A stretch of DNA of 64,000 nucleotides from contig NZ_CP101740.1 in NCBI RefSeq assembly GCF_024496245.1, forward strand, positions 1,735,501 to 1,799,500, given 5' to 3'. The notes under the pieces were generated by a model. It was given only the letters and a program-made list of their open reading frames with translations. It had not been told where the DNA came from and searched no databases. Made by a program: the position numbers and the translations under genes. This document shows positions 36,108 to 45,939 of the stretch, piece by piece (the stretch's first letter is position 1; every line of letters starts with the position of its first letter). The DNA comes from Sphingomonas qomolangmaensis. GTDB taxonomy: Bacteria; Pseudomonadota; Alphaproteobacteria; Sphingomonadales; Sphingomonadaceae.

Positions 36108-36278
36108 TCAGATGTCGTCGCCGAGGGCGCCCTTGACCTTGCCTGCAGTCTGCTGAAGCTTGCCCTTGGCTTCCTGCGCTTCGCCTTCGGCGCGCGTCTC
36201 AGGATTGCTCGACTGCTGCTTGACTTCGCCAATGGCTTCGTTGGTGTTGCCTTTGACCTTGTCTACGAATTCACCCAT
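36108..36278 (-). CDS. CsbD family stress-response protein
   Basis: Small (56 aa), highly charged, probably disordered cytosolic protein of the CsbD family, whose members are induced by general stress. The ATG at 36278 has GAGGAG upstream; longer in-frame starts lack a ribosome-binding site. The family signature is MGEFVDKVKGNTNEAIGEVK, with KGKLQQTAGKVKGALGD near the C-terminus. It is monocistronic, with a good terminator behind it. The molecular function of the family is not known. Confidence 0.9.
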   Translation of the reverse strand: MGEFVDKVKGNTNEAIGEVKQQSSNPETRAEGEAQEAKGKLQQTAGKVKGALGDDI

Positions 36279-36370
36279 GGGGTTTCTCCTCAAATCATGT
36301 GCGGCGACGATGTTTGCCATCATTGCTTGCGCTTGTGGTAAGAACGGCCCGGGGTGAACTTGGTTCCGAG

Positions 36371-37375
36371 TTAGATAAGCCCGGCCAGCGGGCTCGATGG
36401 ATCGGCATAGCGCCGCTGCCCCATCCGTCCCGCGCGATAGGCGAGCCGCCCCGATTCGACCGCGGCCTTCATCGCCGCCGCCATCATCACCGGGTTCTTG
36501 GCTTCGGCGATCGCGGTGTTCATCAGCACGCCGTCACAGCCGAGCTCCATCGCCACGGCGGCATCGGAGGCGGTGCCGACCCCCGCATCGACCAATACCG
36601 GCACCTTGGCCCCCTCGACGATCAGCCGGATCGTGATCCGGTTCTGGATCCCCAGCCCCGATCCAATCGGCGCGCCCAGCGGCATGATCGCGACCGCGCC
36701 GGCATCCTCGAGACGCTTCGCCGCGATGGGGTCGTCGACGCAATAGACCATCGGCAGAAAGCCTTCCTTGGCCAGCACCTCGGTCGCGCGCAGCGTCTCG
36801 ACCATGTCGGGATACAGCGTACGAGCCTCGCCGAGCACTTCGAGCTTCACCAGATCCCAGCCCCCGGCCTCCCGCGCCAGCCGCAGCGTGCGGATCGCCT
36901 CGTCGCCGGTGAAGCAGCCCGCGGTGTTGGGCAGATACGTCACGCGCTTGGGATCGATGAAGTCGGTGAGCATCGGCGCCTTGGGGTCGCTGACGTTCAC
37001 CCGGCGCACCGCGACGGTAACGATCTCGGCCCCCGCGGCTTCGACCGCGGCGGCGTTCTGCGCGAAGTCCTTGTACTTGCCCGTGCCGACGATCAGCCGC
37101 GAGCGGAAGGTGCGCCCGGCGACGCTCCAGCTGTCGGTGTCGACCGCGGGCTCATGGTCGCCGCCGCCGACGAAATGGACGATCTCGAGCTCATCGCCAT
37201 CCTCGACCATGACATCGCCCAGCGTCGAACGCGGCACGACCTCGAGATTGCGCTCGACCGCGACCTTTTCGGGCACGAGGCCGAGTTCGCTCGCCAGTCC
37301 GGCAATGCTGAGGCCCGCGCGAACACGCTTGTGCTCGCCATTGACCATGATCGATACGGTACCGTCGGTGTGCAT
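36371..37375 (-). CDS. thiG: ThiS-ThiG fusion: sulfur carrier and thiazole synthase
   Basis: Thiazole synthase of thiamine biosynthesis with an N-terminal ThiS domain. From the ATG at 37375 (334 aa), residues about 7-72 are ThiS-like ([14 protein letters not shown] to EIVHFVGGG). ThiG follows from about residue 80 ([18 protein letters not shown]), with the Schiff-base Lys177 in LVKLEVLGE and phosphate-site glycines in [13 protein letters not shown]. The ThiS Gly-Gly, normally the free C-terminus that becomes the thiocarboxylate, is internal here and followed by DHEP. No thiF, thiE or thiO gene is adjacent, and no THI-box leader was recognised upstream. Confidence 0.9.
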   Translation of the reverse strand: MHTDGTVSIMVNGEHKRVRAGLSIAGLASELGLVPEKVAVERNLEVVPRSTLGDVMVEDGDELEIVHFVGGGDHEPAVDTDSWSVAGRTFRSRLIVGTGKYKDFAQNAAAVEAAGAEIVTVAVRRVNVSDPKAPMLTDFIDPKRVTYLPNTAGCFTGDEAIRTLRLAREAGGWDLVKLEVLGEARTLYPDMVETLRATEVLAKEGFLPMVYCVDDPIAAKRLEDAGAVAIMPLGAPIGSGLGIQNRITIRLIVEGAKVPVLVDAGVGTASDAAVAMELGCDGVLMNTAIAEAKNPVMMAAAMKAAVESGRLAYRAGRMGQRRYADPSSPLAGLI

Positions 37376-37438
37376 GTCTGCCCCAAGCCGTTCGTTTCGA
37401 GCAAAGCCCGCAAACGAGTTTCGTTGCGCCCGCGACAT

Positions 37439-37463
37439 GTCTCGACTTCGCTCGACACGAACG
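37439..37463. repeat. REP-type palindrome
   Basis: GTCTCGACTTCGCTCGACACG-like hairpin with 7-bp arms (one mismatch) and a CTTCGC loop. It is a common dispersed repeat of sphingomonads and sits in the divergent gap between thiSG and aroQ. Confidence 0.65.
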
Positions 37464-37520
37464 GGTAAGGAATGCGCGATCTAGGGGTGCGAGAGCGTGC
37501 CCGCAAGCAAGAGGGGCATG

Positions 37521-37982
37521 ATGGCCGAAACGAATCCAGCCGCGATCCCGGCGACCATCTATGTCCTCAACGGCCCCAACCTCAACCTGCTCGGCATGCG
37601 CGAGCCCGATGTCTATGGCGCCGACACGCTCGACGACATTGCTGGGATGCTCGAGGATCGCGCGCGCGAGCTCGGCGTCGAGGTCGAGGTCCGCCAGTCG
37701 AACCATGAAGGCCATCTGGTCGATTGGCTGCACGAGGCGCAGGCCGAGGGCGCGCGCGCGGTGCTGCTCAACGCCGCGGCCTTCACCCACACCTCGGTCG
37801 CGCTGTACGACGCGATCCGCGCGATCCGCACCCCGGTGATCGAGGTGCATCTGTCGAACCCGCATGCGCGCGAGGCTTTCCGCCACAAAAGCTATGTCGC
37901 GATGGCGGCGCATGGCAGCATCAGCGGCTTTGGCGCGCAATCCTATGTGCTCGCGCTTGAAGCCGCCGCTCGCCTGCCGTAA
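37521..37982 (+). CDS. aroQ: Type II 3-dehydroquinate dehydratase
   Basis: Third step of the shikimate pathway: dehydration of 3-dehydroquinate. The 153-aa protein has all type II blocks: [19 protein letters not shown] (with the active-site Tyr in DVYG), [28 protein letters not shown] and the catalytic-His block [18 protein letters not shown] chose the ATG at 37521, five bases after GAGGGG; a tandem ATG at 37518 is the alternative. accB begins 31 bp downstream, forming the aroQ-accB-accC cluster common in proteobacteria. Confidence 0.95.
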   Translation: MAETNPAAIPATIYVLNGPNLNLLGMREPDVYGADTLDDIAGMLEDRARELGVEVEVRQSNHEGHLVDWLHEAQAEGARAVLLNAAAFTHTSVALYDAIRAIRTPVIEVHLSNPHAREAFRHKSYVAMAAHGSISGFGAQSYVLALEAAARLP

Positions 37983-38013
37983 GGCCCCGCGCTTAACAGA
38001 GAAATAGGTCGCA

Positions 38014-38502
38014 ATGAGCAACGAACACGACGAACCGGGCAATATGCGAATCGATGTCGATCTCGTGCGCCAGCTCGCCGCGGTCCTCGACGAGACGAAA
38101 CTGACCGAAATCGAGGTCGAGGACGGCGAACGCCGCGTCCGCGTCGCGCGCGAAGTGATGATCGCGCCGCAGATGATGCAGGCCGCGCCGATGGCGAACA
38201 TGGCCCCCGCGCTGACCAACGCTGCCCCAGCGCCTGCCGAGGTCGGCGCGCCCGCGCCCAATCCGGCGGCGAACGCGGTCCGCTCGCCGATGGTCGGCAC
38301 CGTGTATCTGTCGGCCGAGCCCGGCAGCAAGGCGTTCGTTTCGCCGGGCCAGAAGGTCCAGGCGGGCGACACGCTGCTGATCGTCGAGGCGATGAAGGTG
38401 ATGAACCCGATCCTCGCACCGTCGGCGGGCACCGTCGGTGCGATCATGGTCGAAAACGGCCAGCCGGTGGAGTTCGATCAGCCGCTCGTCGTGGTCGAAT
38501 AA
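38014..38502 (+). CDS. accB: Biotin carboxyl carrier protein of acetyl-CoA carboxylase
   Basis: Carries the biotin carboxylated by AccC and used by the carboxyltransferase in fatty-acid synthesis. Residues about 90-162 form the biotinyl domain, with biotin acceptor Lys128 in [10 protein letters not shown] (Val replaces the second Met of the classic AMKM). A Pro/Ala-rich linker (about 55-88) joins it to the charged N-terminal domain. Length 162 aa is normal. Its stop overlaps the accC start (TAATG), which fixes subunit ratio by coupled translation. Confidence 0.96.
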   Translation: MSNEHDEPGNMRIDVDLVRQLAAVLDETKLTEIEVEDGERRVRVAREVMIAPQMMQAAPMANMAPALTNAAPAPAEVGAPAPNPAANAVRSPMVGTVYLSAEPGSKAFVSPGQKVQAGDTLLIVEAMKVMNPILAPSAGTVGAIMVENGQPVEFDQPLVVVE

Positions 38503-39857
38503 TGGCGCAGATCAAGAAGCTGCTGATCGCCAATCGCGGCGAGATCGCGCTGCGGATCCATCGCGCCTGCCATGAAATGGGCATCCAGACCGTCGCGGTG
38601 CATTCGACCGCCGACGCCGATGCGATGCACGTCCGGCTGGCCGACCAGGCGATCTGCATCGGCCCGCCACCCGCGGGCGAGAGCTATCTCAACATCCCCA
38701 ACATCATCTCGGCCGCCGAAGTCTCGGGTGCCGACGCGATCCACCCGGGCTATGGCTTCCTCAGCGAAAACGCCAAATTCGCCGAGATCGTCGAGCTGCA
38801 TAATCTGATGTTCGTCGGGCCGAAGCCCGAACATATCCGCACGATGGGCGACAAGGTCGAGGCCAAGCGCACAGCCGGCGCGCTCGGGCTGCCTTTGGTC
38901 CCCGGCTCGGACGGCGCGGTGAGCGACCTCGCCGAAGCCAAGGCGATCGCGGCGCGCGTCGGGTATCCGGTGATCATCAAGGCGGCCTCGGGCGGCGGCG
39001 GTCGCGGCATGAAGGTGTGCGAGTCCGAAGACCAGCTCGAAACGCTCATGGCCCAAGCAGGCAGCGAGGCGAAGGCGGCGTTCGGCGACGCCACCGTCTA
39101 TATCGAGAAATATCTCGGCAACCCGCGCCACATCGAATTCCAGGTGTTCGGCGACGGCAACGGCAATGCGATCCATCTGGGCGAGCGCGACTGCTCGCTC
39201 CAGCGCCGCCACCAGAAGGTGCTCGAAGAGGCGCCTTCGCCCGCACTCGGCGCCGAGGACCGCGCGCGGATGGGGGCGATCTGCGCCAAGGCGATGGCCG
39301 ATATGGGCTATCGCGGCGCGGGCACGATCGAATTCCTGTGGGAAGACGGCGAGTTCTACTTCATCGAGATGAACACCCGGCTGCAGGTCGAGCATCCGGT
39401 GACCGAGATGATCACCGGGGTCGATCTGGTGCGCGAACAGATCCGCATCGCCGAGGGGCATCCGCTGTCGGTGCGGCAGGAGGACCTGGTCTTCCACGGC
39501 CACGCGATCGAATGCCGGATCAATGCCGAGGACGCGCGCACCTTCGCGCCATCGCCGGGCAAGGTGACCTATTACCACGCCCCCGGCGGCATGCATGTCC
39601 GCGTCGATAGCGGGCTGTACGCCGGCTATCGCATCCCGCCTTATTATGATTCGATGATCGCCAAGCTGATCGTCTACGGGCGCACGCGCGAAGGCTGCCT
39701 GATGCGGCTCCGCCGCGCGCTCGAGGAATTCGTGATCGACGGGGTGAAGACGACGATCCCGCTGCATCAGGCGCTGCTCAACGACCCCGATTTCCAGCGC
39801 GGCGACTATACGATCAAGTGGCTGGAAGAGTGGCTGGCGCGCGAGGACGCCGCCTGA
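38502..39857 (+). CDS. accC: Biotin carboxylase subunit of acetyl-CoA carboxylase
   Basis: ATP-dependent carboxylation of biotin on AccB. The 451-aa protein has the ATP-grasp layout: an N-terminal domain ([19 protein letters not shown]), the glycine-rich ATP loop [11 protein letters not shown] (about 165-175), [14 protein letters not shown], and the active-site [14 protein letters not shown]. It is coupled to accB upstream and overlaps the following hydrolase gene (TGATG). Size and the lack of a biotinyl domain distinguish it from the fused methylcrotonyl enzyme at 57-59 kb. Confidence 0.96.
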   Translation: MAQIKKLLIANRGEIALRIHRACHEMGIQTVAVHSTADADAMHVRLADQAICIGPPPAGESYLNIPNIISAAEVSGADAIHPGYGFLSENAKFAEIVELHNLMFVGPKPEHIRTMGDKVEAKRTAGALGLPLVPGSDGAVSDLAEAKAIAARVGYPVIIKAASGGGGRGMKVCESEDQLETLMAQAGSEAKAAFGDATVYIEKYLGNPRHIEFQVFGDGNGNAIHLGERDCSLQRRHQKVLEEAPSPALGAEDRARMGAICAKAMADMGYRGAGTIEFLWEDGEFYFIEMNTRLQVEHPVTEMITGVDLVREQIRIAEGHPLSVRQEDLVFHGHAIECRINAEDARTFAPSPGKVTYYHAPGGMHVRVDSGLYAGYRIPPYYDSMIAKLIVYGRTREGCLMRLRRALEEFVIDGVKTTIPLHQALLNDPDFQRGDYTIKWLEEWLAREDAA

Positions 39858-40813
39858 TGCGATGGTGGCAATGGCTGATCGGTGCGTTCGTCGCGCTGAT
39901 CGTCGTCACCATCTTAGCGTTGTTTATCTTCCGCACGCCCGACACCGACGCCGCCGCCATGCGGGATAAATATGGCGGTACCGATTCAAGATTCGTCGAT
40001 CTTGGTGACGGCCTGACGTTGCATGTACGCGACACCGGGCCGCGCAATGCACCGGCGTTGCTGCTGGTCCATGGATCGAACGCGTCGCTGCACACCTGGG
40101 AGCCCTGGGCCGAGCGGCTCGACCAGCGATACCGCATCGTCCGCCTCGACCTGCCGGGGCACGGGCTGACCGGCGAAGACCCGGCGCGCGATTATTCGAC
40201 CGCGCGGCAGGTCGAGATCGTCGATCGGCTGGTGCGGGTGCTCGGGATCGACCGGTTCGCGATCGGCGGCAATTCGATGGGCGGCGGGGTCGCCTGGTCC
40301 TATGCGCTGGCGCATCCCGCGCGGGTGAACGCGCTGGTGCTCGTCGATTCGACCGGCCAGCCCGACCCGCAATATGCCGAGCCGCCGCTGGTGATGCGCA
40401 TCGCCCGCCTGCCGGTGCTGCGCGACCTGGCGACGATGGTCACGCCGCGCAGCTGGATCGAACAGGCGCTGCCTTCGGCCTATGGCGACCCCGCCAAGGT
40501 CGATGCCGCGGCGATCGACCTCTATTGGGAATTGCTCCGCTACCCCGGCAATCGCCTCGCGACGATCGACCGTTTCGCGACCCCGAACACCCCCGCCACC
40601 CCCGAGGCGCTCGGCCGGATCGCGGCGCCGACGCTGATCCTGTGGGGCATCGACGATCGGATGATCCCGGCGTCGTCGGGCGACTGGCTGGCGAGCCACA
40701 TCCCCGGTGCCGAGCTGGTGACCTATCCCGGCATCGGCCACCTGCCGATGGAGGAAGCGCCCGACGCGACGGCGGCAGCGGTCGATCGGTTCCTTTCGGG
40801 GCGAAAGAACTAG
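39857..40813 (+). CDS. Alpha/beta hydrolase with N-terminal membrane anchor
   Basis: Serine hydrolase of the alpha/beta-hydrolase_1 type, 318 aa, substrate unknown. One hydrophobic segment (about residues 6-25) probably anchors it in the inner membrane with the catalytic domain outside. The oxyanion motif is LVHGSNAS, the nucleophile Ser140 is in GGNSMGGG, the acid lies in GIDDRMIP and the histidine in IGHLPMEE. The true start is the ATG at 39857, overlapping the accC stop. Haloalkane dehalogenases, esterases and meta-cleavage hydrolases share these motifs; no choice can be made. It may be a passive operon member. Confidence 0.85.
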   Translation: MRWWQWLIGAFVALIVVTILALFIFRTPDTDAAAMRDKYGGTDSRFVDLGDGLTLHVRDTGPRNAPALLLVHGSNASLHTWEPWAERLDQRYRIVRLDLPGHGLTGEDPARDYSTARQVEIVDRLVRVLGIDRFAIGGNSMGGGVAWSYALAHPARVNALVLVDSTGQPDPQYAEPPLVMRIARLPVLRDLATMVTPRSWIEQALPSAYGDPAKVDAAAIDLYWELLRYPGNRLATIDRFATPNTPATPEALGRIAAPTLILWGIDDRMIPASSGDWLASHIPGAELVTYPGIGHLPMEEAPDATAAAVDRFLSGRKN

Positions 40814-40879
40814 TCCCTCCCCGTGTCGGAGGGCATTCACGCTCTAGCCCCCCGCCCCGCCCCCGGCTAAGGGCAAGCC

Positions 40880-43111
40880 ATGACCCAGATCACGCCCGAA
40901 ATCGTCGCCGAGCACGGCCTGTCGCCCGAGGAATATGACCGCGTCCTCCACGCGATGGGGCGCGAGCCGAACCTGACCGAGCTCGGCATCTTCTCGGTCA
41001 TGTGGTCCGAGCATTGCAGCTACAAATCGAGCCGCATCCACCTGAAGAAGCTGCCGACCGAGGCCCCCTGGGTGATCTGCGGCCCCGGCGAGAATGCCGG
41101 CGTGATCGACATCGGCCCAGGACCCAACGGGAAGCCCCAGGCGGCGATCTTCAAGATGGAGAGCCACAACCACCCGTCGTACATCGAACCCTATCAGGGC
41201 GCGGCGACCGGGGTCGGCGGCATTCTGCGCGACGTGTTCACGATGGGCGCACGCCCGGTCGCCAACATGAACGCGCTTCGCTTTGGCCGCCCCGATCATC
41301 CCAAGATGCGCCACCTGATCTCGGGCGTCGTCCACGGCATCGGCGGCTATGGCAATTGCGTCGGCGTGCCGACGGTCGGCGGCGAGGTGAACTTCCACCC
41401 CGCCTATGACGGCAACATCCTGGTCAACGCGATGACCGTCGGCATCGCCGATCAGGACAAGATCTTCTATTCGGCGGCGTCGGGCATCGGCAATTCGATC
41501 GTCTATGTGGGGTCGAAGACCGGGCGCGACGGCATCCACGGCGCGACGATGGCCTCGGCCGATTTCGGCGACGATGCCGACGCCAAGCGCCCGACGGTTC
41601 AGGTCGGCGACCCCTTCACCGAAAAGCTGCTGATCGAGGCGTGCCTAGAGCTGATGGCGACCGACATGATCGTCGCGATCCAGGACATGGGCGCGGCTGG
41701 CCTCACCTCTTCCTCGGTCGAAATGGCGAGCAAGGGCGGGGTCGGCATCGAGCTCGTCATGGACGACGTGCCGCAGCGCGAAACCCGCATGACCCCGTAC
41801 GAGATGATGCTGTCCGAATCGCAAGAACGCATGCTGATGGTGCTCAAGCCCGGCCGCGAGGCCGAGGCCGAGGCGATCTTCCGCAAATGGGAGCTCGATT
41901 TCGCGGTGATCGGCCGCGTCACCGATACCGGGCGGATGGTGCTGAAATGGAAGGGCGAGACCGTCGCCGACATTCCGCTCGCGCCGCTCGCCGACGAAGC
42001 CCCGCTCTACGACCGTCCGCACGTCCCCACCCCGCCGCGCGATGCGCTGACCGACGTTCCCGAAAGCGACGACGTGGCCCGTGACCTGCTCGCGCTGATC
42101 GGCACGCCCGACATCGCCAGCCGCCGCTGGATCTGGGAGCAGTACGACCACATGGTCGGCGCCGACACCGTCCAGCGCCCCGGCGGCGACGCCGCGGTGG
42201 TGCGAGTCCACGGCACGCAAAAGGGCCTGGCGATCACCACCGATTGCACCCCGCGCTATTGCTTCGCCGACCCGGTCGAGGGCGGCAAGCAGGCGGTGGC
42301 CGAAGCCTGGCGCAACCTCACCGCGGTCGGCGCGACCCCGCTCGCGATCACCAATTGCCTCAACTTCGCCAACCCGCAGCGGCCCGAGATCATGGGCCAG
42401 ATCGTCGGCTGTCTCGAAGGGATGGCCGATGCCTGCCGCGCGCTCGACTTCCCGATCGTTAGCGGCAACGTCTCGCTCTACAACGAAAGCAAGGCGACCG
42501 GCGGCGGATCGGCAATCCTGCCCACCCCCGCGATCGGCGGCGTCGGGCTGCTCGCTGACTGGTCGAAATCGGCAACGATCGGCTTCAAGGGGTTCGGTGA
42601 CGTCATCCTGGTGATCGGCGAGCGCGCCGGCCATCTCGGCCAGTCGCTGTACCTGCGCGAACTCCATGGCCGCGAGGAAGGCCCGCCCCCCGAGGTCGAC
42701 CTCAAGGCCGAACGCCGCACCGGCGACTTTGTCCGCAGCCAGATCGCGTGCGGCGCGATCACCGCGTGCCACGACGTCTCCGATGGCGGGCTTGCGGTAA
42801 CGGTCGCCGAGATGGCGCTGGCATCGAACATCGGCGCGCTGATCGATTCGGTACAGCCCTTCGGCATGGCCGAAAGCTTCTTCGGCGAAGACCAGGGCGT
42901 GTACGTCGTGACGGTCTGCGACACCTGCCTGGCCGATTTCATGGCATCCGCACACCGTGCCGACGTCGCGGTCGACGGGCTTGGCCGCACGATCCGCGAC
43001 AAGATCGTGTTCGAGATGGACGCCGGCGACTGGACTGTTGCGCTCGACGACCTGCGCACGGCGCATGAAGGCTTCCTGCCCAGACTGATGCAGGGCGAAG
43101 TCGCGGCGTGA
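40880..43111 (+). CDS. purL: Phosphoribosylformylglycinamidine synthase subunit
   Basis: Large subunit of the PurLQS complex converting FGAR to FGAM in purine synthesis. The 743-aa length marks the small-PurL type that needs separate PurQ and PurS, which are not in this window. Signatures include [11 protein letters not shown] (about 35-45), the ATP/Mg block [21 protein letters not shown], and the second-half GKGSGG-like [16 protein letters not shown] and [12 protein letters not shown]. The ATG has AAGG upstream. It overlaps the DUF418 gene by GTGA. Confidence 0.95.
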   Translation: MTQITPEIVAEHGLSPEEYDRVLHAMGREPNLTELGIFSVMWSEHCSYKSSRIHLKKLPTEAPWVICGPGENAGVIDIGPGPNGKPQAAIFKMESHNHPSYIEPYQGAATGVGGILRDVFTMGARPVANMNALRFGRPDHPKMRHLISGVVHGIGGYGNCVGVPTVGGEVNFHPAYDGNILVNAMTVGIADQDKIFYSAASGIGNSIVYVGSKTGRDGIHGATMASADFGDDADAKRPTVQVGDPFTEKLLIEACLELMATDMIVAIQDMGAAGLTSSSVEMASKGGVGIELVMDDVPQRETRMTPYEMMLSESQERMLMVLKPGREAEAEAIFRKWELDFAVIGRVTDTGRMVLKWKGETVADIPLAPLADEAPLYDRPHVPTPPRDALTDVPESDDVARDLLALIGTPDIASRRWIWEQYDHMVGADTVQRPGGDAAVVRVHGTQKGLAITTDCTPRYCFADPVEGGKQAVAEAWRNLTAVGATPLAITNCLNFANPQRPEIMGQIVGCLEGMADACRALDFPIVSGNVSLYNESKATGGGSAILPTPAIGGVGLLADWSKSATIGFKGFGDVILVIGERAGHLGQSLYLRELHGREEGPPPEVDLKAERRTGDFVRSQIACGAITACHDVSDGGLAVTVAEMALASNIGALIDSVQPFGMAESFFGEDQGVYVVTVCDTCLADFMASAHRADVAVDGLGRTIRDKIVFEMDAGDWTVALDDLRTAHEGFLPRLMQGEVAA

Positions 43112-44361
43112 TTCCCCAAGGCTCGGGAAGGGACACCCGCTTCCCGAGCCTCGATATCGTTCGCGGGGTGGCGGTGCTCGGCATCCTGACGATGAACATC
43201 GTCGCCTTCGCCAACGTCCCCGCCGCCTATCTGAACCCGACCGCGACCGGCCCGGCGAGCGCGCTCGACACGTTGCTCTACCTTGCGCAGTTCGTGCTGT
43301 TCGACGGCAAGATGCGCGGGCTGTTCTCGGTGCTGTTCGGCGCATCGATGCTGCTGGTGATCGAGCGCGCGCAGGCCGATGGCCGAAGCCCGGCGCAGGT
43401 GCATTTCGCGCGGATGGGCTGGCTGCTCGCCTTCGGGCTGGCGCATCTGTACCTGATCTGGTGGGGCGACATCCTCGCGCAATATGCGCTGGTGGGGATG
43501 ATCGCCTATGCGTTCCGGCGTCAGGCGACGCACCAGCTGATCGTCACCGGCATCGTGCTGGTCGGGATCCAGACGATCACGATGGCGGGGCTGCCCGTCG
43601 CGGTCGCGGCGGCGCAGGAAGGCGCGCCCAACCCCGCCGCAGCGGCGCGCACATTGATCGAGCTCGAGCGCGCCTTCGGGCGCCCCGATCCCGCGCATAT
43701 CGCGCAGCAGCTCGCTGTCTATCGCGGCAGCTATGCCGATGCCGTCGCGTTTCGTTGGCGCGTCTATGCCGGCACTCCGTGGAACGCGCTGCTGCAGAAC
43801 GGGTTCGAAACGCTGGCCTATATACTGTTCGGCATGGCGGCGTTCCGCTCGGGGCTGCTCACCGGCGGCTGGGAGCGACGCCGGTTGCTATGGCTCGCGA
43901 CATTGGGCTTCGGCATCTCGCTGCCGATCTACCTGCTGCTCGCCTTCTACGTCGCGGCGCACAGCTTCGACCTCCATTCGATCGTCCTGGCGGTGCTCAC
44001 TTTGCCCGTTCCGGTGCGCCCGGTAATGATCTTCGGCTGGATCGCGCTGATCCTGCTCGCCGTCCCTGCAGGAAGCGCGATCGCCCGCCGGCTGGCGGCA
44101 ACCGGGCGGATGGCGTTCAGCAACTATATCGCGACGAGCCTGGTGTGCACCGCGATCTTCTACAGCCACGGCCTCGCGCTGTTCGGGCAGCTCCACCGCG
44201 CCGAACTGGTGCCGATTATGCTGTTCGTCTGGGCGCTGATCCTCGCCTGGTCACAGCCCTGGCTGCAGCGTTTCTCGAACGGTCCGCTCGAATGGCTCTG
44301 GCGCTCATTGGCGCGCGGCCGGATCGAACCGCTGCGAAAAGTTGCGAGAGCGACGCAATAA
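43108..44361 (+). CDS. DUF418 / YeiB-like membrane protein
   Basis: Polytopic inner-membrane protein, 417 aa with about nine or ten hydrophobic segments. The conserved YeiB N-terminus [20 protein letters not shown] (about 12-31) is present, followed by [15 protein letters not shown]. The C-terminal DUF418 domain shows [13 protein letters not shown] and the LEWLWR end. Translation begins at a GTG overlapping the purL stop. The family is suspected to take part in transport or envelope functions, but no activity is established to my knowledge. Confidence 0.87.
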   Translation: MIPQGSGRDTRFPSLDIVRGVAVLGILTMNIVAFANVPAAYLNPTATGPASALDTLLYLAQFVLFDGKMRGLFSVLFGASMLLVIERAQADGRSPAQVHFARMGWLLAFGLAHLYLIWWGDILAQYALVGMIAYAFRRQATHQLIVTGIVLVGIQTITMAGLPVAVAAAQEGAPNPAAAARTLIELERAFGRPDPAHIAQQLAVYRGSYADAVAFRWRVYAGTPWNALLQNGFETLAYILFGMAAFRSGLLTGGWERRRLLWLATLGFGISLPIYLLLAFYVAAHSFDLHSIVLAVLTLPVPVRPVMIFGWIALILLAVPAGSAIARRLAATGRMAFSNYIATSLVCTAIFYSHGLALFGQLHRAELVPIMLFVWALILAWSQPWLQRFSNGPLEWLWRSLARGRIEPLRKVARATQ

Positions 44362-44365
44362 CGCT

Positions 44366-44380
44366 TGCGAGCGTTTCGCA
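44366..44380. promoter_or_regulatory. Possible iron-regulator dyad upstream of bfd
   Basis: TGCGAGCGTTTCGCA, a 15-bp dyad with 5-bp arms, 38 bp before the bfd start. Position next to iron-storage genes suggests a Fur/Irr-type site, but the match is short and no other copy in the window supports it. Confidence 0.35.
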
Positions 44381-44417
44381 TTAGCCGTAGCATGCATCCA
44401 ACAAAGCGAGGGTGCTC

Positions 44418-44588
44418 ATGGTCGTCTGCGTCTGCAATGCCATCCGCGAACGCGAAGTACGCGCCGCTGCACGCAACGGTGCGATGAGCGCCTGCCAGGC
44501 GTATCGCACACTCGGCTGCCAGGCCAAATGCGGCCAGTGCGTCCCGTTCGCGCGAGCCATTATCGACGCCGAACGCGCTGCTGCGTAG
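44418..44588 (+). CDS. bfd: Bacterioferritin-associated ferredoxin-like protein
   Basis: Small [2Fe-2S] protein, 56 aa, expected to reduce and mobilise ferric iron stored in bacterioferritin. The four cluster cysteines have the Bfd spacing C-x-C ... C-x2-C: Cys4, Cys6 (VCVCNAI), Cys38 and Cys41 (AKCGQC), with Cys34 as an extra. The ATG at 44418 follows GCGAGGG. The bacterioferritin gene begins 102 bp downstream on the same strand, which supports the call. Confidence 0.9.
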   Translation: MVVCVCNAIREREVRAAARNGAMSACQAYRTLGCQAKCGQCVPFARAIIDAERAAA

Positions 44589-44690
44589 CGTTCGCAGCGG
44601 CTGAAACCCGCGGAAAACCGCCGATTTTTCCCTGTTCGTTTGGCGCTCGCCGCGCTATGACCGTGCCTTAATTCCAAAAAGGCTGCGACC

Positions 44691-45185
44691 ATGAAGGGCG
44701 ACCCCCAAGTCATCGAATATCTGAACACGGCGCTCAAGAACGAGCTGACCGCGATCAACCAATATTGGCTGCATTATCGCCTGCTCGACCATTGGGGCGT
44801 CCACAAGCTCGCCAAGTTCGAGCGCCAGGAATCGATCGAAGAGATGGAGCATGCCGATTGGCTTGCCGAACGCATCCTCTTCCTCGACGGCCTGCCCAAT
44901 TTCCAGCTGCTCGGCCGCCTGCGCATCGGTGAAACCGTCGAGGAAGTCCTCAAGGGCGATCTCGCGCTCGAGGAAGAAGCGATCCCGCTGCTGCGCGACG
45001 CGATCGAGCATTGCGAGAAGGTCCGCGACTATGTCAGCCGCGACCTGTTCCGCCGCATCCTCGACAGCGAGGAGAGCCATCTCGACACGCTCGAACGCCA
45101 GTTCGACATGATCGAGCGGATGGGGCTGCAAAACTATGTCCAGCTGAACTCGCAGGCCGAGGCCGACGCCGACAAGAAGGACTGA
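44691..45185 (+). CDS. bfr: Bacterioferritin
   Basis: Iron-storage 24-mer with ferroxidase activity, cytosolic. The four-helix bundle shows ferroxidase ligands Glu18 and Glu51/His54, the second-half EESHLDTLE pair (about residues 127-130), and the heme-ligand Met52 in IEEMEHAD. Tyr25 is also conserved. Length 164 aa is slightly above the typical 158 because of an acidic tail. It is the partner of the upstream ferredoxin. A long hairpin follows the stop. Confidence 0.95.
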   Translation: MKGDPQVIEYLNTALKNELTAINQYWLHYRLLDHWGVHKLAKFERQESIEEMEHADWLAERILFLDGLPNFQLLGRLRIGETVEEVLKGDLALEEEAIPLLRDAIEHCEKVRDYVSRDLFRRILDSEESHLDTLERQFDMIERMGLQNYVQLNSQAEADADKKD

Positions 45186-45195
45186 TCGTCGCGAT

Positions 45196-45226
45196 CCGCC
45201 GTTCGCGCGGCCTGCGCGAATGGCGG
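45196..45226. terminator. Hairpin between convergent bfr and Hpt genes
   Basis: Arms CCGCCGTTCGCGC and GCGCGAATGGCGG (one mismatch) with a 5-nt loop. It lies between the stops of the convergent bfr and Hpt genes, so it could act on both. There is no T-run, so Rho-independent termination is uncertain. Confidence 0.5.
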
Positions 45227-45239
45227 ACGGCGCCCCCGG

Positions 45240-45656
45240 CTAGACCGCGCGGCGCCCGAAGACCGCCGACTTGCGCGCCACCAGCGGATTTGCCTCCGTT
45301 TCGAGCAGCGCCAGCGTCGCCTCGAAGAGGGGCCGCAACCGCACCACATGCGCCAGCGCCTCATCGGGTGAATCATGCGTCTCCACGCAATCGCGCGCGA
45401 TCATCTCGATCGCTTCGGCAAGCTCGGCGAGCTGATCGGCACCGAACTGCGCGGCTTCGCCCTTGAGCGTGTGCGCCGGGATCACCATCGCCGCCGCGAT
45501 CCCGCCGCGCATCGCGGCTTCGATGCGGTCGAGCGACTTGATCCCGTCCTCGCGAAAATACCCTAGGATGCGCACGAAATTCGCGCCCAATTCGGCGCGC
45601 GCCTGCGACAGGGTCGCCATATTCACCAGCGAACCAGTATCGGCGCCAAGGATCAT
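45240..45656 (-). CDS. Orphan Hpt (histidine phosphotransfer) domain protein
   Basis: Single-domain phosphotransfer protein, 138 aa, acting between a hybrid kinase and a response regulator. The phospho-acceptor is His62 in PAHTLKGEAAQFGA, the standard Hpt motif, in an all-helical bundle (about residues 20-120). GGAGG precedes the ATG. No kinase or receiver gene is nearby, so its partners are encoded elsewhere. In alphaproteobacteria such orphans can belong to cell-cycle or stress phosphorelays, but nothing here decides which. Confidence 0.83.
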   Translation of the reverse strand: MILGADTGSLVNMATLSQARAELGANFVRILGYFREDGIKSLDRIEAAMRGGIAAAMVIPAHTLKGEAAQFGADQLAELAEAIEMIARDCVETHDSPDEALAHVVRLRPLFEATLALLETEANPLVARKSAVFGRRAV

Positions 45657-45720
45657 GCAATGCCTCCCATCCGCCAGATCGCAGACGGCTGAGGTCTAGC
45701 GCGCCGGGGTAAATGACCGG

Positions 45721-45939
45721 TTACACCGCCCGCGTCTCGATACGAAAAACTTGTGATTCCAAACGCGTGAACGCCGCCCCACACGCCGAAGCCAGTGCCG
45801 CCAGTTCGCGCTCGGCGGCGGGGTCGTCGGCACTGATCTCGACGATCGCCGCGCCTCCGCGCAGCGCGCGGCCCAGCCGGATCGCGGGCCAGGGGCATTT
45901 TAGCCCGCGTGCGTCGATCCGCAGCGGCGCATCGCTCAC
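45721..45939 (-). CDS. TusA/SirA-like sulfur carrier protein
   Basis: Small cytosolic sulfurtransferase-type protein, 72 aa. The defining CPxP motif is RGLKCPWPAIRL, with active Cys15, and the beta-alpha-beta fold continues to ISADDPAAERELAALA. A second cysteine (Cys53) lies in SACGAAF. The GTG start overlaps the der stop (GTGA). TusA relatives donate sulfur for tRNA thiolation or cofactor synthesis; which pathway applies here is unknown. It is short but complete. Confidence 0.83.
   Translation of the reverse strand: MSDAPLRIDARGLKCPWPAIRLGRALRGGAAIVEISADDPAAERELAALASACGAAFTRLESQVFRIETRAV

Noticed and set aside
37376..37520. Thiamine (THI-box) riboswitch upstream of thiSG
   Set aside because: The 145-bp gap holds a REP palindrome and no recognisable THI-box core sequences.
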